In this document: positions 1 through 5,407 of the stretch, one piece after another | Layout of the letters: each line of letters opens with the position of its first letter | How positions within the stretch are numbered: the stretch's first letter is position 1 | Assembly: GCA_002327225.1 (NCBI GenBank) | Contig: DCUN01000179.1 | Coordinates: 4,616-10,078 of the forward strand | DNA length: 5,463 nucleotides | Direction: 5' to 3' | Source: Desulfobulbaceae bacterium UBA2213 | GTDB taxonomy: Bacteria; Desulfobacterota; Desulfobulbia; Desulfobulbales; Desulfocapsaceae | Translations under genes and position numbers: made by a program | The notes under the pieces: model-generated | Database searches by the model: none | What the model saw: the letters and a program-made list of their open reading frames with translations, nothing else | Told to the model about the DNA's origin: nothing

Positions 1-470
1 TCAGCGGAAAGCCTCGGGGTAGAGTCTTGACTGTCCTGGATCCCGGGATCAACTACTCCCTCGATTTGAGAGTCATGATAATCGCTCTGGAGAAAAGCGT
101 TTGAAGCACGCAACTGCCAAACCTTGCTGAGAGAGCGCTCGGCAGAGAGAAAGAGATCATTGTCCCAGTCGGTTTGATGGCCGAGCAGGTCATATTTGAG
201 GGAAGGAGCCGCACGAAATTCGAAATGATCCTCCTGGCTGTCTGAGACAAGGATGAAAAGGGGTTGAATGGCCAGGCGGTTGTAATCGTCTTCACTCGTA
301 TTCGTAGGAATAGCAGTCACTGGCTCGGATTGCCGATCACTATAATCATAGGACGTGGAGATCCCTGTTGTCACTTTGTTGGTACGGGCCAACGGTGTCG
401 TCGGAAGCAAGAGGAGCAGCAGTGCGCTGGTACAGGCGCCAGCAATGCAGGATGTTTGTCGAGAGATCAT
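1..470 (-). CDS. Probable outer-membrane beta-barrel protein of the EPS locus (N-terminal part, gene cut by window edge)
   Basis: An open frame of 156 codons starts at ATG 470-468 and runs off the window with no stop. AAGGA lies at 482-478, six bases before the ATG, which supports this start. Residues 1-28 are a clear signal peptide: R4, a hydrophobic stretch with six consecutive leucines at 17-22, and a PLA cleavage site before R29, so the protein is exported. The mature part (from TNKVTTGISTSYDYSD on) is rich in Ser, Thr, Asp and aromatic residues with alternating polar and hydrophobic positions, for example RAAPSLKYDLLG and WDNDLFLSAERSL, as in outer-membrane beta-strands. It follows the OPX export gene by 31 bases and is co-directional, so the two are probably co-transcribed. 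Many XrtA-type EPS loci carry a beta-barrel gene here (TIGR03016-like or Wzp-like). I infer the barrel from composition and context and recognise no diagnostic motif; the missing C-terminus could change the call. Confidence 0.72.
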   Translation of the reverse strand, partial: MISRQTSCIAGACTSALLLLLLPTTPLARTNKVTTGISTSYDYSDRQSEPVTAIPTNTSEDDYNRLAIQPLFILVSDSQEDHFEFRAAPSLKYDLLGHQTDWDNDLFLSAERSLSKVWQLRASNAFLQSDYHDSQIEGVVDPGIQDSQDSTPRLSA

Positions 471-501
471 AGCGCGTCCTTAATGATCCAGAGGGTATTG
501 A

Positions 502-1227
502 TCAGTTGACAATAACGATATCGCCTGAGCGGATAAATACATTACTGTCAAGAGCTCCGCCCGAGACGAATTTGTCATAATCAAACTTCAGTGTGTTCCC
601 TTGGAAGTGTGCTTTGTCTTCCTCTCTGACTTTTGCACGCACAACGGTAATTTTCTTGCTGGCCCACTCGGTAAAACCACCAGACCTGGCTATAACCTGG
701 ACAAGAGTCAGTGGATAGTCAAGAAAAAATATTCCAGGTTGAGCAATATTCCCCATCACTGTATAGCGAAGGCTGTTGCTCTGCACCAAGGTGGTGGTTA
801 CTGTCGGGTTTTCGTAAATTGCTGTATAAAGTTTCTTCAGGTAATCAGCCAGCTCAGTCAAGGTGAGCCCAACGACTTCAACGTCGCCGATTTCCCGCAA
901 TGAGACTCTGCCGTCCATCATTACAGTGGTGCCAGAGTCAGCAATACGGGGAGCATCACCCACTTGATTCTGCCGACCTTTACCTGGTAACGAAGACGCG
1001 GACATATCGCCTTCTTCGTAAAGACTTATGGTGAGGATATCACCATGACCGATAACGTACTCTTTCTCGCGTGGAATCTGCTCCACTCTTGATCCGAGTA
1101 TCTCTTCCAGTGCAGAATTTTTCATCTTAGCCGATGCGGAGACATCTGCTGTCGATTGCGCAGCAAAACTTACTGCTGCGCAAGTGAGAAATGACAAAAA
1201 TCCAAGAAGTGCTAACAATCGAGCCAC
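502..1227 (-). CDS. Polysaccharide export protein, short OPX/Wza-like, SLBB domain
   Basis: A 241-residue periplasmic protein of the polysaccharide biosynthesis/export family, expected to guide polymer to the outer-membrane exit. Residues 1-23 form a signal peptide (MARLLALLGF..., cleavage near SFAA before Q24). C16 is not in a proper lipobox, so I do not call a lipoprotein. The Poly_export domain begins at residue 57 with YVIGHGDILTISLYEEGD and continues through DGRVSLREIGDVEVVGLTL (105-123). An SLBB-type domain follows at about 153-200 (RYTVMGNIAQPG, then ARSGGFTEWA). The protein ends with SGDIVIVN, so it lacks the C-terminal amphipathic helix that forms the membrane pore in E. coli Wza (about 380 residues). 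The start is GTG at 1227-1225 with GGGAGGA at 1240-1234, six bases upstream; the next in-frame Met (35) would remove the signal peptide. The adjacent barrel gene may supply the missing pore. The family call is secure; the subgroup is less so. Confidence 0.9.
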   Translation of the reverse strand: MARLLALLGFLSFLTCAAVSFAAQSTADVSASAKMKNSALEEILGSRVEQIPREKEYVIGHGDILTISLYEEGDMSASSLPGKGRQNQVGDAPRIADSGTTVMMDGRVSLREIGDVEVVGLTLTELADYLKKLYTAIYENPTVTTTLVQSNSLRYTVMGNIAQPGIFFLDYPLTLVQVIARSGGFTEWASKKITVVRAKVREEDKAHFQGNTLKFDYDKFVSGGALDSNVFIRSGDIVIVN

Positions 1228-1274
1228 AATGAATCCTCCCTCTGAAAGGTAAATTTTGAATACATGATATGTCC

Positions 1275-1375
1275 GAGGCCCTTGAAAATGACCACTATGT
1301 CATCCTCTGTGCTTTTGTCGGGAATCCATTGTTGTCAGTCCAGCCTGTCATGGATTCCCGCCAGCGCGGGATGAC
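1275..1375 (-). repeat. Dispersed REP-like doublet, copy 1 (minus orientation)
   Basis: Read on the minus strand from 1375, this begins GTCATCCCGCGCTGGCGGGA, a palindromic REP-like unit (TCCCGC at 1356-1361 pairs with GCGGGA at 1366-1371). A second unit follows, starting ATGGATTCCCGACAAAAGCA (1329-1310), and then a tail with TCATTTTCAAG. The whole arrangement recurs on the plus strand at 1716-1819. Over the second unit (1329-1285 against 1764-1808) 37 of 45 bases match without gaps by hand alignment. The second hairpin is degenerate here, unlike in copy 2. It would lie in the 5' leader of the OPX operon, about 48 bases before the start codon, if transcription starts in the AT-rich core. Confidence 0.85.
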
Positions 1376-1472
1376 GATTTCTGCATTTAATTCTCCATAG
1401 GTGCAAAAGGCTCATCAATATATTTAAAGCATATTTATATCTAACTTACAACACAACTACACCATAACTTTT

Positions 1473-1499
1473 AATTGGCGAGATGATTTATCTCGAATT
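1473..1499. promoter_or_regulatory. Small dyad in the divergent promoter core, possible operator
   Basis: CGAGAT (1479-1484) and ATCTCG (1490-1495) are perfect inverted repeats around GATTT, flanked by AATT on both sides (1473-1476 and 1496-1499). No T-run follows on either strand, so it does not look like an intrinsic terminator. Its place midway in the AT-rich divergent core would suit a regulator-binding site. A dyad this short can occur by chance, and no known operator consensus was recognised. Confidence 0.25.
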
Positions 1500-1537
1500 C
1501 CGTCGCAGATAGAATTTTTTAATGGTAAAAAAATTTT

Positions 1538-1565
1538 TTCGCAACTATTCTTCATGATATACAAT
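1538..1565 (+). promoter_or_regulatory. Possible sigma-70-type promoter towards the TPR lipoprotein gene
   Basis: TTCGCA (1538-1543; four of six bases match TTGACA) and TACAAT (1560-1565; five of six match TATAAT) are separated by 16 bases just downstream of A/T tracts. Transcription would begin near 1572, giving a leader of about 270 bases that contains the 19-codon open frame, repeat copy 2 and its hairpin. It was found by eye in AT-rich DNA, where such matches are common, so support is modest. Confidence 0.27.
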
Positions 1566-1715
1566 ATATGTAATCCCCGAGTGTTTGTATCGGGAGCACT
1601 CTCTTTCAAGGAAATAACAGTATGGATTACGGCTTAAAGCCTGCCGGATTGACATTCGTACCGAATTTACACCTGTTGTAGTGAAATAAGAATGTTACAT
1701 TTAGACATAACGGCT

Positions 1716-1819
1716 GTCATCCCGGCGTAGGCGGGGATCCATGCCACACTGACACTTGCAGCCATGTCTTCCCGACAAAAGCATACGGGAAGACATGGTG
1801 ATCATTTTGCAAGCGTCTC
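1716..1819 (+). repeat. Dispersed REP-like doublet, copy 2 (plus orientation), with a perfect 13-bp hairpin
   Basis: The plus strand begins GTCATCCCGGCGTAGGCGGG (palindromic unit one) and continues to ATGTCTTCCCGACAAAAGCA (unit two), then a tail with TCATTTTGCAAG. It is the inverted partner of the copy at 1275-1375. In this copy unit two forms a perfect 13-bp stem: 1762-1774 pairs with 1786-1798 around an 11-base loop. The repeat ends about 25 bases before the lipoprotein ATG, so it should be transcribed as part of that gene's leader. GTCATCCCG-type palindromes are common dispersed elements in several proteobacterial groups. Confidence 0.87.
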
Positions 1820-1844
1820 ACTCTTTTTGAATAGTGATACAATC

Positions 1845-4127
1845 ATGAATATACACACACGAATGGTTACGTTGCTGCTCTTCCTTTTCTGTGTAGGATT
1901 GATTCCCGCCTGCTCCTCCAAGGAAGAAAAAAAAGAAGTGTACTATCAAAATGCACTGAACTACATAAAAGAGAATAAACGGGACGCAGCCATACTGGAG
2001 CTACGCAGCGCCATCCAGATTGATGCGAAGTACGGAGATGCTCGTTACCAGTTAGGTTTGCTTTACCTCGAAGGCGGAGAATCCCAAAAAGCCTTTGCTG
2101 AACTGCTCAGGGCCGCTGATCTCAGTCCCGACAATCTTGATGCCAATCTCAAGGTTGCCCAATTTTATTTATTATCCCGTAAGCAAGATGAGAGCCGAAA
2201 ACGGATCGATCATATTCTGGTAAAAGACCCGAATTATCACGAAGCACTTGTCCTTCTGGCAAACCTTGAACTCACTGAAAAAAAGTTTGATGAGGCCTTG
2301 GAGGTACTTGGGAAAATAGGTGGGAAAGTAGATGAGTCGGATGCTCTGCTAAACCTCAAAGGCCGTATTTATGCGGCTCAGCAGCAATGGGATGCGGCAG
2401 AAGAGGCTTTTCAAAGAGCTATTTCTGTAAATGGAGCCAACTTTGTAAATTATCAGGCGCTCCTGTTTCTTTATGAGAGTAAGAAAGAAAAAGAGAAAGC
2501 CAAAAACCTGCTTGATGAGATAATCAAGAAGTTCCCGGATGAAGTGCAGGCCCATTTGCTGCTTGCCGGTTACTATCGCAGCGAAGGTAACATGGAGCAA
2601 GCTGGGGAAGAACTTAAGAAGGTGATAGCCATTGATCCTGAAAATCCACAGTTCAGAATGCAGTTAGCTGATTTTTATCGGAAAAATGGCAATAGCGCCG
2701 GTGCTGAGGAAGTGCTTGTCAAGGCACGTTCTGATATAAAGCAGAACCCGGATATAACTTCATCGCTTGCTACGCTTTACTTTGACCAGGCACAGTTCGT
2801 TAAGGCCCAGATGATCCTTGATGAGTTGGAGGCAGAAAATCCTGGACATGGGGGAGCAAAATTGCTCAAGGCTCGTTTTTTACAGAAAGACGGCAAGGTT
2901 CGGGACGGCCTGGTAATTCTGCAAAGTCTTAATAGGGATTTTCCCTCGTGGGCAGATCCTTTTTTCTACCTTGGTATAGCCCATTATAGTCTTGGTGAAA
3001 TCGAACTTGCCAAGAGTGCTGTTGCGGAAGCAATTCAGAAAAATAAGTCTGATTCGCGATATCACACCTTGATGGCCCAGATTTTTGATGCACAGGGTGC
3101 TTTTGAAGATGCCAAAAAAGAAGCTGTAATTGCGCTGCGTTTAGATTCAAAAAATCTACGGGCGGCCATTATCCTGAGCCATGCTTTGATCGGTGCAAAA
3201 GAATATGATAAAGCTGTCACCATACTTGCTGACATGAAAAAACAGATTCCCGACAATGTAGAGATTCTTGGAAATTTCGCATTAGCGTCTTTCGGAGCCG
3301 GAGAACGTGTACAAGGAGAAGAGGCCTTGACCAGGCTTCTTGAAATCGATCCAGGTCACGTTCAGGCAATTGTGTTGTCTCTAGGCTTGAGATATAAAGA
3401 TGATCTTGCCGGGGCTGAGACCTTTGTCCAGCAACAGATCAAGAAGGTGGCAACAGATTACAGGCTTTATTTAATACTTGGCGAACTCCTTGAAAGACAG
3501 AAAAAAGATCAGGAATCGCTTGCTGCATATGAAAAGGCACAGGAGCTCAGCCCGGATAATACCCAGTCATACCTTGCGTCTGCAAGGTTACTGACCCGCC
3601 TTGGGAAGAGGCAGGAAGCAATGGCAAAGTATAATGCAATGATCGGACAAGACCCAAAATCGATCCCTGGTCATATGGGCATTGCTGCCTTGTTTGAAGC
3701 AGAGGGTGAAACTGTCCAGGCAATGGATCATTACAGAAAAATACTTGAAATTAAGGAGGATTACGCTCCGGCGGCCAACAACCTTGCCTGGCTGACCGTC
3801 TCGGATCCGAATGGGGACCTTGGCAAGGCCCTGTTGCTGGCGATGACTGCAAAGCAAGCCTTTCCTGATTCTCCTGATGTTGCAGATACTCTCGGGTGGG
3901 TGCATTATCACAGAAAATCGTATGCGTTGGCCATTGTCCAGTTTGAGCTTGCCCTGCAAGGCCGGCCTGACTCTCCTGTCATAGCATATCACCTCGCCTT
4001 GGCTCTGAGTGACAACAACCAGAAAGAGGAAGCGGTGAAAACCCTTAAAAAGCTCCTTGCGAGCAAAGAAGACTTTTCTGATCGTAAAAAAGCTGAAGAA
4101 TTGCTTGCCACTTTAACAAAAGGGTAG
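1845..4127 (+). CDS. Large TPR-repeat lipoprotein, PrsT-like (exosortase-type EPS system)
   Basis: A 760-residue protein, almost wholly tandem tetratricopeptide repeats (roughly 20), probably anchored to the outer membrane and facing the periplasm. Residues 1-22 are a signal peptide (MNIHTRMVTLLLFLFCVGLI) ending PAC; C23 is the likely lipidated residue, with Ser at +2 favouring outer-membrane sorting. Pro at -2 makes the lipobox slightly atypical. TPRs begin at about residue 30 (YYQNALNYIKENKRDAAILE) and run to the C-terminus, with typical units such as AEEAFQRAISVN and SLAAYEKAQELSPDN. Architecture and context match the PrsT family (TIGR02917), usually somewhat longer and of unknown exact role; scaffolding of the export machinery is inferred. 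A longer frame opens at ATG 1764, but that ATG lies inside a dispersed repeat and hairpin and its 27 extra residues would bury the signal peptide, so ATG 1845 is preferred. ATG 1863 is also possible. None has a good Shine-Dalgarno. The neighbouring genes are on the opposite strand, so it is probably monocistronic. Confidence 0.87.
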   Translation: MNIHTRMVTLLLFLFCVGLIPACSSKEEKKEVYYQNALNYIKENKRDAAILELRSAIQIDAKYGDARYQLGLLYLEGGESQKAFAELLRAADLSPDNLDANLKVAQFYLLSRKQDESRKRIDHILVKDPNYHEALVLLANLELTEKKFDEALEVLGKIGGKVDESDALLNLKGRIYAAQQQWDAAEEAFQRAISVNGANFVNYQALLFLYESKKEKEKAKNLLDEIIKKFPDEVQAHLLLAGYYRSEGNMEQAGEELKKVIAIDPENPQFRMQLADFYRKNGNSAGAEEVLVKARSDIKQNPDITSSLATLYFDQAQFVKAQMILDELEAENPGHGGAKLLKARFLQKDGKVRDGLVILQSLNRDFPSWADPFFYLGIAHYSLGEIELAKSAVAEAIQKNKSDSRYHTLMAQIFDAQGAFEDAKKEAVIALRLDSKNLRAAIILSHALIGAKEYDKAVTILADMKKQIPDNVEILGNFALASFGAGERVQGEEALTRLLEIDPGHVQAIVLSLGLRYKDDLAGAETFVQQQIKKVATDYRLYLILGELLERQKKDQESLAAYEKAQELSPDNTQSYLASARLLTRLGKRQEAMAKYNAMIGQDPKSIPGHMGIAALFEAEGETVQAMDHYRKILEIKEDYAPAANNLAWLTVSDPNGDLGKALLLAMTAKQAFPDSPDVADTLGWVHYHRKSYALAIVQFELALQGRPDSPVIAYHLALALSDNNQKEEAVKTLKKLLASKEDFSDRKKAEELLATLTKG

Positions 4128-4135
4128 GAGTCTCA

Positions 4136-4174
4136 GGGATGGGCTAGCGACAGCGTAACCCAACCTGCTTTTTT
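4136..4174 (+). terminator. Probable intrinsic terminator of the TPR lipoprotein gene, built from a dispersed palindrome
   Basis: Nine bases after the TAG stop, an imperfect inverted repeat (GGGATGGGCTAGCG, loop ACAG, CGTAACCCAACC) is followed within three bases by six T (4169-4174). Hairpin plus T-run is the form of a rho-independent terminator on the plus strand. The palindrome resembles the widespread TGGGTTACGC...AACCCA-type dispersed repeat, so it may be a repeat used as a terminator. The stem has mismatches and a bulge, which lowers confidence. Confidence 0.5.
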
Positions 4175-4208
4175 CCCGGTTGAGAGCTATTCATGCGGAC
4201 AGGCCCTT

Positions 4209-4267
4209 AGTGCCTTACAGCTCATTTTCTTGTTTTTTTCACAAGAAAATGAGCTGCGAAAGGCACT
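4209..4267. repeat. Long hairpin repeat, copy A, downstream of the kinase gene
   Basis: AGTGCCTT (4209-4216) pairs with AAGGCACT (4260-4267). Inside it, 4218-4233 pairs perfectly with 4241-4256 (16 bp, core CTCATTTTCTTGT) around a T-rich 7-base loop. The two stems are separated only by one unpaired base on the left and three on the right. A near-identical hairpin stands at 5179-5235 upstream of the kinase gene. Lying between convergent genes, it could stop or pause transcription from either side and protect 3' ends. The T-run is in the loop rather than after the stem, so it is not a standard intrinsic terminator. Confidence 0.85.
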
Positions 4268-4284
4268 TATCCCGTTCATTGGGG

Positions 4285-5124
4285 TTAGTAGTAATTGCCG
4301 GCAAGGGATTTCTCAAAATACGTTAGAGTACGATCGTTAAAAACAATACCGATTATCCGCTCAGATCCAATAATATCGACAACTTTTTGAATGTCCATTG
4401 TACTCGCACCGCCCTGGCGAACGACAAGAATGACAGCATCGACCTGGCCGGCGAGTACACTTGACTCTGCTGCAACCAGTATCGGCGGACTGTCGAATAT
4501 GATAAAACGGTCCTCGTATCTGTTGGACAACTCTTCGACAAGAGCATGCATTCGGGATGAACTGAGTAATTCAGCAGGATTAACAGCGGGTTTGCCGCTT
4601 GTCAGAATAGACAACTTTTTCATTGAAGTTTTGCTGATCAACTCTGACAAATTTACGTGATCCCTGAGGTGATCAACCAGCCCTACGCTCTTATCCAATC
4701 CAAAAATTTTTGCCAGGGAAGGTTTACGTAAATCACAATCAACAAGGAGAGAGTGTTGATCCATCCCGTGTGCAAGTGATATGCCGAGATTTGCCGTGAC
4801 AAAACTTTTTCCTTCCTTGGGAATGGCCGAAGTGACCATAATTGTTTGTGGTGGTTTTCCTCCTTTTTTAGGATGCAGAATTCGGGAACGCAATACCTTG
4901 AAAACCTCAGGTAGGTAGACATCGTCGTTGACCGCATTGAACAATCGTTCATCCCAGCGTCCGCATAGAACTTTTGATGACTCAGCCGTTTCGGCTGTTT
5001 TTTTGTCCGATGTTGAAGCAGAGGTTTGTTTTATTTCTGGTACTTCTTGAGTACACCTCTCCATGTTTTGTTGAATTCCTTCCTGATACCCTGCTTTTTC
5101 AAGCGCTTCAGCAATCTTTCCCAT
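4285..5124 (-). CDS. Tyrosine-protein kinase / CpsD-CapB family ATPase (XrtA-associated autokinase type)
   Basis: A 279-residue cytoplasmic P-loop ATPase of the bacterial tyrosine-kinase family, which controls polysaccharide chain length and export by cycles of autophosphorylation. Visible motifs: Walker A SAIPKEGKS (99-107); Walker A' LLVDCDLRKPS (126-136); NPAELL (182-187); Walker B FIIFDSPP (207-214). A C-terminal tyrosine group (Y269, Y278, Y279) is probably the phosphorylation site, a small cluster for the family. The E-x2-R-x2-R oligomerisation motif appears as E73-x2-K76-x2-R79, with Lys for the first Arg. The N-terminus MGKIAEALEKAG resembles XrtA-associated autokinases (TIGR03018-like). 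There is no Wzz domain or membrane segment, so activation needs a separate Wzz-type partner, not in this window. ATG 5124-5122 has AAGGA at 5134-5130, five bases upstream in a purine-rich run. It is opposite in strand to the lipoprotein gene and bracketed by two hairpin repeats. ParA/MinD is the alternative; the EPS context makes it less likely. Confidence 0.9.
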   Translation of the reverse strand: MGKIAEALEKAGYQEGIQQNMERCTQEVPEIKQTSASTSDKKTAETAESSKVLCGRWDERLFNAVNDDVYLPEVFKVLRSRILHPKKGGKPPQTIMVTSAIPKEGKSFVTANLGISLAHGMDQHSLLVDCDLRKPSLAKIFGLDKSVGLVDHLRDHVNLSELISKTSMKKLSILTSGKPAVNPAELLSSSRMHALVEELSNRYEDRFIIFDSPPILVAAESSVLAGQVDAVILVVRQGGASTMDIQKVVDIIGSERIIGIVFNDRTLTYFEKSLAGNYY

Positions 5125-5178
5125 GTTTGTCCTTCTTCTTCTTCAGTGTGAACGTCTCAGATCTTAAGTGATCAATTT

Positions 5179-5235
5179 AGTGCCTTTCGCAGATTATTTT
5201 CTTGTTTTTTCTCAAGAAAATAATATGCGAAAGGC
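5179..5235. repeat. Long hairpin repeat, copy B, upstream of the kinase gene
   Basis: Bases 5182-5204 pair with 5213-5235 over 23 positions with one mismatch (5192/5225), around a T-rich 8-base loop. The arm GTGCCTTTCGCAG followed by ATTTTCTTG is shared with copy A at 4209-4267, and the loop T-run is on the same strand in both, so the copies are in the same orientation. In the kinase mRNA this hairpin would sit about 55-110 bases before the start codon, provided transcription starts beyond it, and could affect mRNA stability or elongation. Confidence 0.87.
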
Positions 5236-5241
5236 CGGCAT

Positions 5242-5407
5242 TGTCCGGTTTAAAAATTGCATCCGGTAAAAATATTGTTTCCGTGTACAGCAAATCCCCC
5301 TCTATCCCCCTTTTTCAAAGGGGGAAGCATTAAGTCCCCCCTTTGAAAAAGGGGGGTTAGGGGGGATTTGATCGTTCTGAAGGCTATTGCAATTTCCAAA
5401 CCGGACA
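5242..5407. repeat. Nested palindromic MITE-like element with CCCCCT inverted repeats
   Basis: The outer ends are inverted repeats of 20 bases: 5242-5261 (TGTCCGGTTTAAAAATTGCA) against 5388-5407, whose reverse complement is TGTCCGGTTTGGAAATTGCA; 18 of 20 bases match. Inside lies a second, nearly complete palindrome (5291-5370): CAAATCCCCC...TTTTTCAAAGGGGG on the left mirrors the right arm ending GGGGATTTG, around a nine-base centre (5326-5334). The CCCCCT/AGGGGG palindrome is a familiar dispersed repeat in many genomes and often yields spurious protein predictions with SPLTPLFQRG-like strings. Size (166 bases), terminal inverted repeats and absence of a gene suit a MITE or other non-autonomous element. 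No clear target-site duplication was seen. Confidence 0.82.

Larger units (their letters stand above)
1228..1844. other. Divergent intergenic region between the OPX gene and the TPR lipoprotein gene
   Basis: These 617 bases hold no convincing gene. From left to right they contain: the OPX ribosome-binding site; a dispersed repeat copy in minus orientation (1275-1375); an AT-rich core of about 340 bases (1376-1715) that should carry promoters for both directions; a second repeat copy in plus orientation (1716-1819); and a short stretch leading to the lipoprotein start. The core includes a small dyad (1473-1499), A and T tracts at 1513-1539 that could bend DNA or bind H-NS-like proteins, and a possible plus-strand promoter. 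It also holds a 19-codon open frame (1622-1681) with a Shine-Dalgarno-like AAGGA at 1608-1612. No tRNA or known riboswitch was recognised. Confidence 0.8.

Noticed and set aside
53..295. 80-residue minus-strand open frame
   Set aside because: It lies out of frame inside the barrel gene, whose frame has a signal peptide and a Shine-Dalgarno sequence.
264..509. 81-residue plus-strand open frame
   Set aside because: It is antisense to the signal-peptide end of the barrel gene, with no family resemblance.
601..903. 100-residue plus-strand open frame
   Set aside because: It is antisense to the conserved domains of the OPX gene.
1275..1375. CRISPR array formed by the repeated palindromes
   Set aside because: There are only two copies, in opposite orientation and 340 bases apart, with no regular spacers.
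1649..1679. TTGACA at 1649-1654 as a -35 box
   Set aside because: No acceptable -10 box lies 16-18 bases downstream; the nearest candidate (TGTTGT) is 19 bases away and fits poorly.
1764..1844. N-terminal extension of the TPR lipoprotein from ATG 1764
   Set aside because: The 27 extra codons lie in a dispersed repeat and hairpin and would place a non-signal sequence before an otherwise proper lipoprotein signal peptide.
3588..3992. 134-residue minus-strand open frame
   Set aside because: It is antisense to clear TPR repeats of the lipoprotein, and the composition looks like a shadow.
5163..5184. GGCAC on the minus strand at the edge of hairpin copy B as a sigma-54 -24 box for the kinase
   Set aside because: There is no GC at the required -12 spacing, and GGCAC is simply part of the hairpin arm.
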